A DNA stretch of 64,000 nt from contig JBEHXT010000016.1 of NCBI GenBank assembly GCA_048498555.1, forward strand, positions 62,001 through 126,000, read 5' to 3'. Position numbers and translations under genes: made by a program. The DNA is from Danxiaibacter sp048498555. Lineage in GTDB: Bacteria; Bacteroidota; Bacteroidia; Chitinophagales; Chitinophagaceae. Positions 17,673-27,012 of this stretch are shown piece after piece (the stretch's first letter is position 1; every line of letters begins with the position of its first letter). The notes beneath the pieces are model-generated. The model did not search any database. It worked only from the letters and a program-made list of their open reading frames with translations, and was not told the DNA's origin.

Positions 17673-20165
17673 ATGAATATTCCCGAAGGCTTAAACGGAT
17701 TGACAACAGAGGAGGTTCTTTCCTCCCGGAAAAATAACGGGAGCAATGACTGGCGGCACGAAAAAGAAAACAACTGGCTGATAGCGCTCATTAATACACT
17801 AAAAGAGCCGATGTTGTTGCTGTTGATTGCAACGACCATCATTTATTTTTTGCTGCACGAAACAGGAGAGGCCTACTTTATGCTGGCAGCTATTATTGTT
17901 GTTTCGGGAATAGAATTTTACCAGGATAACAGAAGCCGGAAGGCACTGGCTGCATTGGAAACGCTTACACAACCTCATGCAAAAGTGCTAAGGAACAAGG
18001 CTATTGTAAAAATCCCCATTGACGAAATTGTCATTAATGACTTGATGTTAGTGGAAGAGGGCGGATTAATTCCTGCAGATGGCGAAGTTGCTTTTTCCTC
18101 CGATTTTTCCGTTAATGAATCCATTCTTACTGGCGAGGCATTTACCGTAGCAAAGTCGACACATGAAAAAGAAAATAACGTGTTCCAGGGAACTGCAGTT
18201 GTAACGGGCATGGCTATATGCAAGGTTACGGCTGTGGGCAAACAAACAGCCTTAAACAAACTCGGCCAATCGATCCTCGGCATTAAAGAAGAAGAAACCC
18301 CATTACAACAACAGATCGAAAGCTTTGTGACAAGAATGGCCATTGCCGGCGTGGCAATTTTTGTGTTAGTTTGGCTGGTAAACTATCTCCGCTCAAAACA
18401 AATTTTAGATAGCTTTCTAAAAGGATTAACGTTAGCTATGTCTATTCTTCCTGAAGAAATCCCGGTTGCATTTACAACGTTCATGGCGTTGGGAGCATGG
18501 CGATTAATGCGCAAAGGAATTATTGTTAAACAGATCAGGACAGTAGAAACACTGGGCAGTGCAACGGTTATCTGTACTGACAAAACCGGAACAATTACAG
18601 AGAACCGGATGGAACTGGAAACTATTTACCTGTGGCCCGGGCAACAGGTATTGCCAAAAGAAAACTGGAACTCAACGCATGCAAAGACATTAATCACCGT
18701 GGCCATGTGGGCAAGCGAACCCGTGCCGTTTGACCCGATGGAAAAGGCATTACACAAGGCTTATGAATCGCTGACTGATATTGACGAGCGAAAATCATTT
18801 CAGTTAGTGTACGAATATCCATTGGAAGGCCGGCCGCCAATGATGACGCATGTTTTTCAGAATGCTGAAGGAAAAAAGATTATTTCCGCCAAGGGCGCAC
18901 CAGAAGCTATTCTTGATGTTAGTAATCTTTCTGCCGAAGAACGCAAAAATGTAACAGCCACTATTAATGAATTGGCTCAAAAAGGCTATCGCCTGCTCGG
19001 CGTTGCATTGAGTGATTACGCTAACGATAACTATCCTGCAAAACAACAAACCTTACCCTTTATTTTTCTTGGTATGGTCGCATTTTATGATCCACCCAAA
19101 AAGAATATCGCCGATGTATTTAGCCAGTTTTATAACGCAGGCATTAAAGTAAAAATTATTACCGGTGACAACGAGGTCACTACAAAAGCTATCGCTTCAC
19201 AGGCAGGTTTGCGAGGAGCCGAAAATATCTTAAATGGCGAAGCATTGCTGGAAATGAATGAGGATATGCTGAAAAAAGAAGTTCTTCAGGTCAACATTTT
19301 TACGCGCATGTTTCCTGAAGCAAAACTGCGCATCATCAATGCGCTAAAAGATCAACGGGAAATAGTGGCGATGACAGGCGATGGCGTGAATGATGGCCCC
19401 GCGCTAAAGGCCGCGCACATAGGCATTGCTATGGGAAAGAAAGGCACTGAAATTGCAAAAGGCGCAGCTGCCCTGGTACTTGCGGATGATGATCTTTCAA
19501 AAATGCTTGATGCTATCGCGATGGGAAGAAAAATATACTCCAACCTGAAGCGTGCCATTCAGTATATTATTTCCATACACATTCCTATTATACTTACTGT
19601 ATCATTGCCATTGTTTTTCGGCTGGCTCTATCCCAATATTTTTACACCCGTGCATGTGATTTTTCTTGAAGTAATAATGGGGCCAACCTGCTCTATCGTT
19701 TATGAAAACGAACCTATTGAAAAGAATGTTATGCAACAGCCGCCACGTTCATTCACCACAACATTCTTGTCGCTCAAAGAAATGGGATTGAGCCTGGTTC
19801 AGGGGCTTGCTATTACTGCAGGAGTGTTATTTGTATACCAGTTAAGCATTCATCAGGGCCATCAGGAGAACGAAACAAGAGCAATGGTTTTTACCACTTT
19901 ATTGTTTGCCAACATCTGGCTTACATTGGTAAACAGGTCATTTTACTATTCGGTGATTACCAGTTTTGCCAACAGAAATATATTATTGCGCATTATTCTT
20001 TTAATCACCATTTCGTTGTTGGCTATCATACTTTATGTGCAGCCGGTTGCCAATTTTTTTCGTGTGCAACAACTGGATATCCGGCAACTGGCTACATGCC
20101 TTTTAGTTGCATTTGTCTCCGTTATTTGGGTTGAAGTTTGGAAATGGAAAAGGAGAGTTAATTGA
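17673..20165 (+). CDS. P-type cation-transporting ATPase (P2-like)
   Basis: The 830-residue protein has all core P-type ATPase elements. The actuator TGEA is at 153-156, PEEIP is at 260-264 in helix M4, the phosphorylated Asp is D303 in DKTGTIT, KGAPEAIL marks the nucleotide domain, and TGDGVNDGPALKAAHIGIAMG is the hinge. An N-terminal cation-ATPase region precedes these, and C-terminal membrane helices follow. The PEEIP sequence resembles the PEGLP of Ca2+-type pumps but with Glu in place of Gly-Leu; the transported ion (Ca2+, Mn2+ or Mg2+) is therefore open. No heavy-metal-binding CxxC domain is present. It lies directly downstream of the DHA2 exporter. Confidence 0.9.
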   Translation: MNIPEGLNGLTTEEVLSSRKNNGSNDWRHEKENNWLIALINTLKEPMLLLLIATTIIYFLLHETGEAYFMLAAIIVVSGIEFYQDNRSRKALAALETLTQPHAKVLRNKAIVKIPIDEIVINDLMLVEEGGLIPADGEVAFSSDFSVNESILTGEAFTVAKSTHEKENNVFQGTAVVTGMAICKVTAVGKQTALNKLGQSILGIKEEETPLQQQIESFVTRMAIAGVAIFVLVWLVNYLRSKQILDSFLKGLTLAMSILPEEIPVAFTTFMALGAWRLMRKGIIVKQIRTVETLGSATVICTDKTGTITENRMELETIYLWPGQQVLPKENWNSTHAKTLITVAMWASEPVPFDPMEKALHKAYESLTDIDERKSFQLVYEYPLEGRPPMMTHVFQNAEGKKIISAKGAPEAILDVSNLSAEERKNVTATINELAQKGYRLLGVALSDYANDNYPAKQQTLPFIFLGMVAFYDPPKKNIADVFSQFYNAGIKVKIITGDNEVTTKAIASQAGLRGAENILNGEALLEMNEDMLKKEVLQVNIFTRMFPEAKLRIINALKDQREIVAMTGDGVNDGPALKAAHIGIAMGKKGTEIAKGAAALVLADDDLSKMLDAIAMGRKIYSNLKRAIQYIISIHIPIILTVSLPLFFGWLYPNIFTPVHVIFLEVIMGPTCSIVYENEPIEKNVMQQPPRSFTTTFLSLKEMGLSLVQGLAITAGVLFVYQLSIHQGHQENETRAMVFTTLLFANIWLTLVNRSFYYSVITSFANRNILLRIILLITISLLAIILYVQPVANFFRVQQLDIRQLATCLLVAFVSVIWVEVWKWKRRVN

Positions 20166-20277
20166 CAATGAAATATGCGAATGTGCAAATATGCGAATGA
20201 ATAACCACGTCTTCTATCGTGAAGCCTTACGCCTTTTACCTCATGCCTTAGGCCTTTCACCTAAGACCCTAACCCTC

Positions 20278-20586
20278 TCACGAGAAATGCTGCAACGCCT
20301 GTTTCAACTGCGCCTGGCTCATTGCACCGCTTTGGCGCCATTTGATCTCGCCGCTCTTAAATAATATAAATGTAGGCACCCCCTGAATCTTATAAAACGA
20401 CGCCACCTGCGGATTTTTGTCCACATCAATCTTAATAATTGTGATGGCTTCTCCAAGTTGTTGTTTTACATCTTTCAATACCGGAGCCATTGTTTTACAC
20501 GGCCCGCACCATTCGGCTGTAAAATCAACCAATACAGGCTTGTCTCCGTTTATTAATTCCGTAAAACGTTTGTTTTGTGCTTCCAT
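20278..20586 (-). CDS. trxA: Thioredoxin
   Basis: A 102-residue cytoplasmic thioredoxin with the redox site WCGPC (Cys27 and Cys30), a conserved Asp in VDFTAEW, and the cis-proline loop GVPTFILF. It reduces disulfides in target proteins and is itself reduced by thioredoxin reductase, which is not in this window. There is no signal peptide. Transcription is divergent from rmuC. The 112 bases between its stop and the P-type ATPase contain GCCTTAGGCC-type repeats. Confidence 0.95.
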   Translation of the reverse strand: MEAQNKRFTELINGDKPVLVDFTAEWCGPCKTMAPVLKDVKQQLGEAITIIKIDVDKNPQVASFYKIQGVPTFILFKSGEIKWRQSGAMSQAQLKQALQHFS

Positions 20587-20720
20587 GATATGCTATTTAT
20601 AGTTGCGGGAAATTTTTAACTGCTGTGCATATTTTCCGCCGGTGTTTATTTTTTAGCACAACTAATATGCCATCAAAATATAATGACATTTTAGCCGTTT
20701 ACAACAAAACCGGAGGAAAT

Positions 20721-22118
20721 ATGGACATGATAATCACCATTATAGTTGCCATTGCGGCATTCATTCTGGGTGCGCTACTTACCTGGCTGTTTCAGCGGCC
20801 TTCATTTGTAAAGCAATTATCTGTATTGACTGAAAGGCTTCAACAGCAAGCTGGCATAGCGGAACAGGCTGAAGCTCAAAACAAAACACTTCAAAGCGAA
20901 AAAGAATTACTGATACAGCAGGTTTCAAAAGCAGAAAGCCGTAGCCAGTTATTGGAAGAAGAACACAAAGCGCTCAAAAGGTTTCAGATGGAAAGCCAGG
21001 TACTGCAGAGCCAGTTGGCTATGTTCAAAGAAAAATTCAGATCGGCAGAAGAGAAGCTCGAAAACCAAAAAAAAGAAATGGAACAGCTGGGCGAACACTT
21101 TAAGTTTGAATTCAGAAATCTCGCACAAAATATCCTCGAAGAAAAAACGGAAAAATTCACGCAGCTAAACGAGGAAAAGATGACTGCATTGATAACACCG
21201 TTAAAAGCCCAGCTGGTTGAGTTTAAGCAGAAGGTTGAGGAAACATATGACAAGGAGAGTAAAGAACGGTTCTCACTCGGAAAGGAAGTACAGCGTTTAA
21301 TGGAAATGAGCCAACAAGTAAGCCTTGAAGCCAATAACCTTACAACAGCATTAAAAGGCAATACAAAAATGCAGGGCAATTGGGGTGAGATGATATTGGA
21401 AAGCTTGCTGGAAAATAGTGGCTTAACAAAAGGCCGCGAGTATTTTGTACAGGAGTTTATAAAAGACAATTCCGGTAACATTATCAAAGATGAAACAGGC
21501 AAAGGCCTGCAACCTGATATCACTATTCTTTACCCCGACAACAGAAAAGTGATCATTGATTCAAAAGTATCGCTTGTTGCATGGGAACAATATCTTTCCT
21601 GTGAAGGAGTTGATGGGCAACAACAGTTCCTTCAACAGCATATCAGATCATTACGAAGCCATATTGATGGCCTGTCAAAAAAGAACTATCCGCGTTACGC
21701 CCAGGCGCTGGATTATGTGCTGTTATTTATTCCAATTGAGCCTGCATTTCTTGAAGCCGTTAAATCAGACGTATTGCTTTGGAAATACGCTTATGATAAA
21801 AAAATACTGCTGGTAAGCCCAACAAACCTTTTTGCTGTATTGCGCATTGTTGCCGACCTGTGGAAAGTGGAACAGCAAAACAGGCATGCATTAAATGTTG
21901 CCGACAAGGCAGGTGCGTTGTACGACAAATTTGTAGGTTTTATAGATAACCTTGAAGTAGTTGGAAAAAAACTAAACGAAGCCTCCGGCGCATATGATAC
22001 TGCATTCAAACAACTATCTACGGGAAGAGGGAATATTATTAACCGGGTTGAGGAATTAAGAAAGATGGGCGCTAATACTTCTAAGCAAATTACAGAAAGG
22101 TTGCTGGACGAAAATTAG
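20721..22118 (+). CDS. rmuC: DNA recombination protein RmuC
   Basis: RmuC limits recombination at inverted repeats and is predicted to contain a nuclease-like fold. The 465-residue protein has an N-terminal membrane anchor (IITIIVAIAAFILGALLTWLF), a long coiled coil (about 30-190) and the RmuC core: GNWGEMILESLLENSGL, DITILYPDNRKVIIDSKVSL, and DYVLLFIPIEPAFLEA. The frame is open 32 codons further to a GTG at 20625. The ATG at 20721 is chosen because a clear Shine-Dalgarno GGAGG lies at 20712-20716, unusual for this genome, and the anchor then falls at the N-terminus. Its role in a repeat-rich chromosome is suggestive but unproven. Confidence 0.93.
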   Translation: MDMIITIIVAIAAFILGALLTWLFQRPSFVKQLSVLTERLQQQAGIAEQAEAQNKTLQSEKELLIQQVSKAESRSQLLEEEHKALKRFQMESQVLQSQLAMFKEKFRSAEEKLENQKKEMEQLGEHFKFEFRNLAQNILEEKTEKFTQLNEEKMTALITPLKAQLVEFKQKVEETYDKESKERFSLGKEVQRLMEMSQQVSLEANNLTTALKGNTKMQGNWGEMILESLLENSGLTKGREYFVQEFIKDNSGNIIKDETGKGLQPDITILYPDNRKVIIDSKVSLVAWEQYLSCEGVDGQQQFLQQHIRSLRSHIDGLSKKNYPRYAQALDYVLLFIPIEPAFLEAVKSDVLLWKYAYDKKILLVSPTNLFAVLRIVADLWKVEQQNRHALNVADKAGALYDKFVGFIDNLEVVGKKLNEASGAYDTAFKQLSTGRGNIINRVEELRKMGANTSKQITERLLDEN

Positions 22119-22123
22119 ATATT

Positions 22124-22165
22124 AAAAGGCCGGGCATTCAATGAGAAAGTCCGGCCTTTTTCAAT
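22124..22165. terminator. Bidirectional terminator between rmuC and the DUF4251 gene
   Basis: AAAAGGCCGG (22124-22133) pairs with CCGGCCTTTT (22151-22160), followed by further T residues. It lies just after the rmuC stop and 26 bases from the end of the converging DUF4251 gene, so it can serve both. Confidence 0.85.
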
Positions 22166-22190
22166 TATCTAATTCATTCCCCATCCTGCT

Positions 22191-22706
22191 TTATTTTTTC
22201 TTCACCGGCCTTGCATCTATATAGCCATTAAAAGAAATAGGCTGGCGATTATTGCTCGAAGCCCGCAAAGATGACGAGCCGTTAGTAAATACAGTTAGCA
22301 CAAACTGCCTCCAATCTGCGTTGTTACGTGGCGTTATGGTGATATCCCATCCACCTTTTTTGCGATCGGTGACAGTATATTCAAAATCCGTGCTTGTAAA
22401 AGTTATTCCACCCTTAGAAGGATCAATCGGCGCCGAAAAGGCGCGGCCATAATAAGGAAGGTCGCTTTTCAACGTGTCGCCATACACTTTAAAATCATAA
22501 TAGCTGGTTAGTTGCCGTGACCCTCCCGCCATTGGCAATGCCATCTGTGCAACAAAAACATATTCTTTCTTTTCAATCAAACCTTTCACAACATCTTCTT
22601 TAGAAGGTTTCTTCTTTGCAGAATCCTGCGCGTGCAATGCCACAAAACCCAGCGTTAATATCAGGGTAAACAAAACCGGTTTAATAAAAGCATCCATCGT
22701 TTTCAT
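22191..22706 (-). CDS. DUF4251 domain secreted protein
   Basis: An exported protein of 171 residues. With the start at the ATG complementary to 22704-22706, a typical signal peptide results (MKTMDAFIKPVLFTLILT followed by GFVALHAQ, cleavage near AQ/DS). The longer frame starting at 22802 adds 32 residues without signal character and is rejected. The mature part matches the DUF4251 pattern of Bacteroidota: a helix (EDVVKGLIEKKEYVF), a YDFKVYGDTLKSDLPYYGRAF block, FEYTVTDRKKGGWDITITP, and a beta-rich C-terminus. Function is unknown; the fold is presumed periplasmic or surface beta. It is monocistronic. Confidence 0.85.
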   Translation of the reverse strand: MKTMDAFIKPVLFTLILTLGFVALHAQDSAKKKPSKEDVVKGLIEKKEYVFVAQMALPMAGGSRQLTSYYDFKVYGDTLKSDLPYYGRAFSAPIDPSKGGITFTSTDFEYTVTDRKKGGWDITITPRNNADWRQFVLTVFTNGSSSLRASSNNRQPISFNGYIDARPVKKK

Positions 22707-23053
22707 ATATATCTGATTTAGGTTAGAAGAATTAATGCTGTTTCCGTTGGGTAGGACATTCATGAAACAATAAAATGTATTAACGATATAACCAGGCAAC
22801 ATAAGGATCGATCAATACCTGGTTAGCATCGCAATCGTAAGAAATGATATTTGATTGGCCAATCATTTTCACAATTCATCTTCTCCCTCTATAAACTTAC
22901 AATAACGCCTCGAAATTTTATGCTAACAATTTCTTTCTAAGCTTAAATTTAGCTTTAACAAAAGAGAATAATTATATTTAGCTGATACAAACGTATTAGC
23001 AGTATGCAAATAGTTTGTTGATTGCTTTCTGAAACCATATAACCAAACTGTTC
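22707..23053. other. Divergent promoter region of DUF4251 and GH5 genes
   Basis: No gene. It is AT-rich and must hold the promoters of two divergent genes. I could not fix a clear -33/-7 pair for either one. Confidence 0.45.
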
Positions 23054-24190
23054 ATGCAACGCAGAACTTTTATCAGGAACACCAGCCTGGCCGCCGCAGG
23101 CCTCAGCCTATCAGCAAAAGTATTAGCCACACCGCCTCCCCTGGCAAACAAACTTCCGAAATGGAAAGGCTTTAACTTACTCGACTTTTTTAATCCCAAC
23201 GGTGTATCCTCCAACCATCCTACTACAGACGATCACTTTAAATGGATGCAAGACTGGGGATTTGATTTTGTAAGGCTGCCTATTGCATATCCTTATTACC
23301 TGGACTTCGATCGTTCCCGCAACATTACTCCTGAAGAAGTGTATAAGATCAATCCAAAAGCGATTGATGAAATAGACAACATTGTTATGCTTGCGCATAA
23401 GCACAATATCCATGTTAGCCTTAATCTGCATCGCGCGCCCGGGTATTGCATTAACGCCGGCTTTCACGAACCTTATAATTTGTGGAAGGATGAAGAGGCT
23501 CAAAAGGCATTTTATTTCCATTGGAACATGTGGGCAAAAAAGTATAAAAATGTTTCTTCAAAAAAAATCAGCTTCGACCTGGTGAATGAACCCAGCATGC
23601 GCGAGGATATGAACGATCAACATTCCAAGGCGAGTGCCGTTCCTGGCGATGTATACAGAAAGGTAGCCAAGGCTGCCCTAGAAGCAATTCGCAAAGAAAA
23701 TCCCGAGCACCTGGTTATTGCAGATGGAAACAATGTAGGCAATACCGTTATAACCGAAATAACAGACCTCCCTATTGCTCAAAGTTGCCGAGGATACTAT
23801 CCACATGCCATCTCTCATTACAAAGCTCCATGGGCCAATAAAGATCCCGAGCACTTGCCAGAACCAAAATGGCCGGGCCAGGTTGGCGATCAATACCTGC
23901 AGCGCTCTATGCTTGAAAAGTATTATCAACCATGGATAGATGCTGCGAGTAAAGGTGTAGGCGTACATTGCGGGGAATGCGGTTGCTGGAACAAAACACC
24001 GCACGATGTGTTCATCGCCTGGTTCAGCGATGTGCTGGATATCCTTTCTTCTAACAATATTGGTTTCGCGATCTGGAATTTTATCGGCGACTTCGGGATC
24101 CTTAATTCTGGCCGCACGGATGTTGCATACGAAGATTGGAATGGTTATAAACTGGATAAAAAACTGCTTACCCTATTGCAGAAACACTAG
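23054..24190 (+). CDS. Glycoside hydrolase family 5 (cellulase-like)
   Basis: An exported endoglycosidase-type enzyme of 378 residues. The N-terminus has a twin-arginine-like start (QRRTFIRN) and a hydrophobic stretch ending ...AKVLATPPPL, so Tat or Sec export is likely. The GH5 (beta/alpha)8 signatures are WKGFNLLDFF, FVRLPIAYP, and the acid/base FDLVNEP with Glu179. A probable nucleophile Glu308 is in GVHCGECGCWN, and a terminal FAIWNFIGDFG is present. The family retains stereochemistry and cuts beta-glucans, mannans or related chains; the substrate cannot be named. No carbohydrate-binding or T9SS domain is present. Confidence 0.9.
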   Translation: MQRRTFIRNTSLAAAGLSLSAKVLATPPPLANKLPKWKGFNLLDFFNPNGVSSNHPTTDDHFKWMQDWGFDFVRLPIAYPYYLDFDRSRNITPEEVYKINPKAIDEIDNIVMLAHKHNIHVSLNLHRAPGYCINAGFHEPYNLWKDEEAQKAFYFHWNMWAKKYKNVSSKKISFDLVNEPSMREDMNDQHSKASAVPGDVYRKVAKAALEAIRKENPEHLVIADGNNVGNTVITEITDLPIAQSCRGYYPHAISHYKAPWANKDPEHLPEPKWPGQVGDQYLQRSMLEKYYQPWIDAASKGVGVHCGECGCWNKTPHDVFIAWFSDVLDILSSNNIGFAIWNFIGDFGILNSGRTDVAYEDWNGYKLDKKLLTLLQKH

Positions 24191-24285
24191 GACTGCTGAA
24201 TCGCGATTATGCATCACAACAAGCATGATGCATTTCTAACGTATCTGCATACGGTAATTTTCTGCTATTCCCAGCGGAAAAACTA

Positions 24286-24711
24286 TTATGCTTTTTGCAT
24301 TCGCCAGGTCCCCTGCAAATCAGTGTTGCTGATCTCTCCGTTTTCATCAATCGCTTCAATGCTTATTTCCCAGTAGCCGGAAAAAGCACCGTTTTCAAAA
24401 TTGCCGGCATAATGAATTTCATGAGAAGGTACGTCTTCAAATTTTAGAGCGCCCCCATTTTCATCCATCGCCCATGCATGCGGATATTTCTTAATAAAGC
24501 TGATGAAATTCTCCTCAATAAACCCTTCAACAGTTGCTGGTTCATCAAACACGACAAGGCTTTCATCATCCACGCAGGTACCTTTCAATACGCCGTCGAG
24601 CACTTGCATGTTTATTTTGAAAGCGTAGTCTTTAGATATGTTGTTCTCATAGTACAGCGTATAATATCCAACCCAATTGCCGCTAAAATCATACTCATTC
24701 ATAGGTTTCAT
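24286..24711 (-). CDS. Small beta-rich protein coupled to the ThuA-like gene
   Basis: I do not recognise a family. The 141-residue soluble, acidic protein has repeated strand-like pieces with an FSGNWVGYYTLYYEN opening and a matching FENGAFSGYWEISIEAIDENGEI later, suggesting a lipocalin-like small barrel with two related halves. The ATG at 24711 is preferred because it overlaps the stop of the upstream ThuA-like gene by 4 bases (ATGA), giving translational coupling; the longer start at 24726 lies inside that gene, and MNEYDF at 24702 is another option. No signal peptide is seen, although its partner has one. Confidence 0.7.
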   Translation of the reverse strand: MKPMNEYDFSGNWVGYYTLYYENNISKDYAFKINMQVLDGVLKGTCVDDESLVVFDEPATVEGFIEENFISFIKKYPHAWAMDENGGALKFEDVPSHEIHYAGNFENGAFSGYWEISIEAIDENGEISNTDLQGTWRMQKA

Positions 24712-25469
24712 TTTGCTGCAGCCCAAAAAATCGCATTTTTAAAAAGAGTTGTATAGGCCGCATTATTAAACAAGTCGGGGGAATGCCCCATAAAAATATA
24801 GATATTCCGGGCCTTAAAGCGTTCGTTGGTCCAAATAACCGGATGATCTTTCATCACTATGTCAGAAGCCGGCTGATAACTTTTTTCATCCACGCTGGCT
24901 ATTACATGCACATTGGGGCGCGGGCTTTTATCATAGGTGTACCATTCATCTTTTTCGATAACAAAAGCATCAGGCATATTTTTCATGCATGGATGGCTTT
25001 TATCTTCTATATGCACGGTTGCTTTTGCAAAGCCTGCAATGTAGTTTTTCCAGCGAATGCCCCCCATAAACCCGGAAAACCATTGCCACATAGGATATCC
25101 ATCAAATTCACCCAGCAAAGAAGCGTGATGGAAGCCGATCCATCCACCCTTTCCCCTTTCAATGTAGTCCTGAAAAGCAGCCACTGCTTTTGCAGGCCAC
25201 CCATAAGGTGGATAGTCCAACTGGATGAACAACTGGTATTTGCTTAAAACATCTTCATCAATATTATTAGCGTTTTCAATGTAGTCTATAAAAAAGCTAC
25301 TATCAGCTGCAAGTTTATTTAGCCAGGCCTTTGCAGCTTTGGAATATTCTATATGATGGCCTCCGTTTTCAGCAATAGCTAGCACGTGAAAACGCGGAGA
25401 GGATTGTTGTGCAAAATTTTTACAGCAGCATAAACAAAACACCGCGGCACATACAATAAAGTTTTTCAT
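24708..25469 (-). CDS. ThuA-like domain protein, secreted
   Basis: A 253-residue protein with an N-terminal signal peptide (MKNFIVCAAVFCLCCCKNFAQ). The body matches the ThuA (trehalose utilization) family, a class I glutamine-amidotransferase-like fold. Typical pieces are LAIAENGGHH, YQLFIQLDYPP, GGWIGFHHASLL, HPVIWTNER and NIYIFMGHSPDLFNNAAYTTLFKNAIFWA. ThuA-like proteins of Bacteroidota are usually found with sugar oxidation or polysaccharide genes, and the catalytic activity is not established. It is translationally coupled to the small gene downstream. Confidence 0.88.
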   Translation of the reverse strand: MKNFIVCAAVFCLCCCKNFAQQSSPRFHVLAIAENGGHHIEYSKAAKAWLNKLAADSSFFIDYIENANNIDEDVLSKYQLFIQLDYPPYGWPAKAVAAFQDYIERGKGGWIGFHHASLLGEFDGYPMWQWFSGFMGGIRWKNYIAGFAKATVHIEDKSHPCMKNMPDAFVIEKDEWYTYDKSPRPNVHVIASVDEKSYQPASDIVMKDHPVIWTNERFKARNIYIFMGHSPDLFNNAAYTTLFKNAIFWAAAK

Positions 25470-25572
25470 GCTTTAAAATAGCGATTAAGTATGAAAGATG
25501 GAGAGGCTGCAAATAAAAAAATTGAAACTGGCACAAGGTTTGCCAAAGGCGCAGCAGAATTAAAAATCATCT

Positions 25573-26142
25573 ATGAAACATTTGTTTTTAAGTGTTGCTG
25601 TTATTTGTTTGTTCCTGTTTGGAAACACTGTAAAGGCGCAGGAATTTGGTATTAAAGGAGGAGTTAGCTTTACTGATTTGAGCAATTTTAGCGGTAGCAA
25701 CCGTGTTACGGGCCATGCAGGCGTTTTCCTGCAAAAAAGGCTTGACAGGTACTGGAGCGTTCAGCCAGAAATATTGTATGCCGGTATGGGGCAACGCTAT
25801 ACAACCGTAACCGGTGATGAAAGAACAATCGCGCTTGATTATATCCAAATACCGGTAATGTTTCAGGTTCATCCTATAAAACAATTTTATTTCGAGTTTG
25901 GGCCGCAACTGGCATTCAATGTGGGCGCAAATCTTAAATATACAGATGGCGATAAGGTGGGTATTAAAGATGGATATTCTTCTGCAGATGTTGCATTTAA
26001 TCTGGGTATGGGCATTTACGCAAATCAGATGCTGGGCTTTTATGTGCGATACGGTATTGGCCTTACAGATGTAACGTTGGATGACCACAGGACCCGCGCA
26101 AACAGAAGCGTTCAGCTTGGTGCGAGTATTAAGTTTCATTAA
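25573..26142 (+). CDS. Outer membrane beta-barrel protein, PorT-like
   Basis: A 189-residue protein with a signal peptide ending VKAQ, then alternating amphipathic strands typical of the eight-stranded PorT-like outer membrane barrel: FGIKGGVSFTDLS, HAGVFLQKRL, WSVQPEILYAGMG, IQIPVMFQVHP, FYFEFGPQLAFNVGA, and a C-terminal strand ending VQLGASIKFH. Bacteroidota have many such proteins; most have no known ligand and act as small porins or structural proteins. ATG start. A strong terminator follows within 15 bases of the stop, so it is monocistronic. Confidence 0.88.
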   Translation: MKHLFLSVAVICLFLFGNTVKAQEFGIKGGVSFTDLSNFSGSNRVTGHAGVFLQKRLDRYWSVQPEILYAGMGQRYTTVTGDERTIALDYIQIPVMFQVHPIKQFYFEFGPQLAFNVGANLKYTDGDKVGIKDGYSSADVAFNLGMGIYANQMLGFYVRYGIGLTDVTLDDHRTRANRSVQLGASIKFH

Positions 26143-26156
26143 TTTTTACGCTACAT

Positions 26157-26194
26157 AAAAAAAAGACGTGTTGAAGCCAACACGTCTTTTTTTT
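26157..26194. terminator. Bidirectional terminator
   Basis: A8-GACGTGTTG (26157-26173), loop AAGC, then CAACACGTC-T8 (26178-26194). Perfect 17-bp stem including A/T flanks, between the converging OMP and DinB-like genes. Confidence 0.92.
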
Positions 26195-26204
26195 ATAATG
26201 AAGT

Positions 26205-26744
26205 TTACTTAACTCCTTTTTCCGGATTCCAGGATCCCTGCTGTTTCCTGATATAGAGAATTTGTCCGGTATGATAAGCATTGTGTGTTCCAATGTGTGC
26301 AATAACGCTGTACCATTTTTGCAGCTTGGCCTCATCAGCTTCAGAAACGGCTTTTTCCCAGCCCGTTAATACTTCATCCAGTTCTTTCACGGCCGCTCTC
26401 CATTTGGCTTCGTCAGGATTGGAGAATGTTTCATCATTGTTGCCGTTGAAATCGGGATTTTTTATGCCATTAAACTTGTTCAATTCCTCTTTGTTCCAAA
26501 ATAACAGGTGCGTGGCCAGCTGCGCTATCGAGTGGCTGGAATCTGTAGGTTTCCATGTAGCCTGCGCCAGGGTAAGATCCTGCAATGCATTGTTCACAGG
26601 CACAAACCATTCAGCTTTGTTATGTGTTGATTGAAGCTGGTTTAACAGGATGGCTCTTAAAGTGGTGTCTTTAACATTTTGCGCATGGGTGTTTAATGCC
26701 AGCAACAACACCAGGGCCGGCAATATTTTTCTTACAGTTAGCAT
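26205..26744 (-). CDS. DinB-like protein, exported
   Basis: A 179-residue protein with a signal peptide (LPALVLLLALNTHAQ). The remainder is a DinB/YfiT four-helix bundle with the expected three metal-ligand histidine positions: HSIAQLATHLLFWN in helix 2 and HIGTHNAYHTGQILYIR in helix 4. DinB-like bundles bind divalent metal and often act as thiol-dependent transferases or hydrolases; the substrate is unknown. The export signal is unusual for DinB proteins in general but is seen in Bacteroidota. Monocistronic. Confidence 0.85.
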   Translation of the reverse strand: MLTVRKILPALVLLLALNTHAQNVKDTTLRAILLNQLQSTHNKAEWFVPVNNALQDLTLAQATWKPTDSSHSIAQLATHLLFWNKEELNKFNGIKNPDFNGNNDETFSNPDEAKWRAAVKELDEVLTGWEKAVSEADEAKLQKWYSVIAHIGTHNAYHTGQILYIRKQQGSWNPEKGVK

Positions 26745-26931
26745 ATACGATTGTTTTTGAATTGAAAGGTGACTTTAAAACTATGCAGCAGATGTGGGTT
26801 TTACAGTGGGAATAAAAGGGCTGGCAATAAAATTATATAAGTGGTATATATAGACTGAATGACGAGCACAAACAAACACAAAACATTTAAATATCAAATT
26901 CGGTCCGCTGTCTTTTAAAGCATTGAGTGCA

Positions 26932-26966
26932 GAAAAAAACCTGCATTGATTTATGCAGGTTTTTTA
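26932..26966. terminator. Terminator downstream of the SnoaL-like lipoprotein gene
   Basis: AAAAAACCTGCA and TGCAGGTTTTTT form a perfect 12-bp stem around TTGATTTA. It lies 47 bases beyond the end of the leftward SnoaL-like gene. Confidence 0.88.
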
Positions 26967-27012
26967 TTGCGTGAATCAGGATCCTTCTGTTAATCTTAGA
27001 AAATAATATTGA

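Noticed and set aside
22707..22802. 32-residue N-terminal extension of the DUF4251 protein
   Set aside because: It would precede the signal peptide; the ATG at 22706 gives a normal exported protein.
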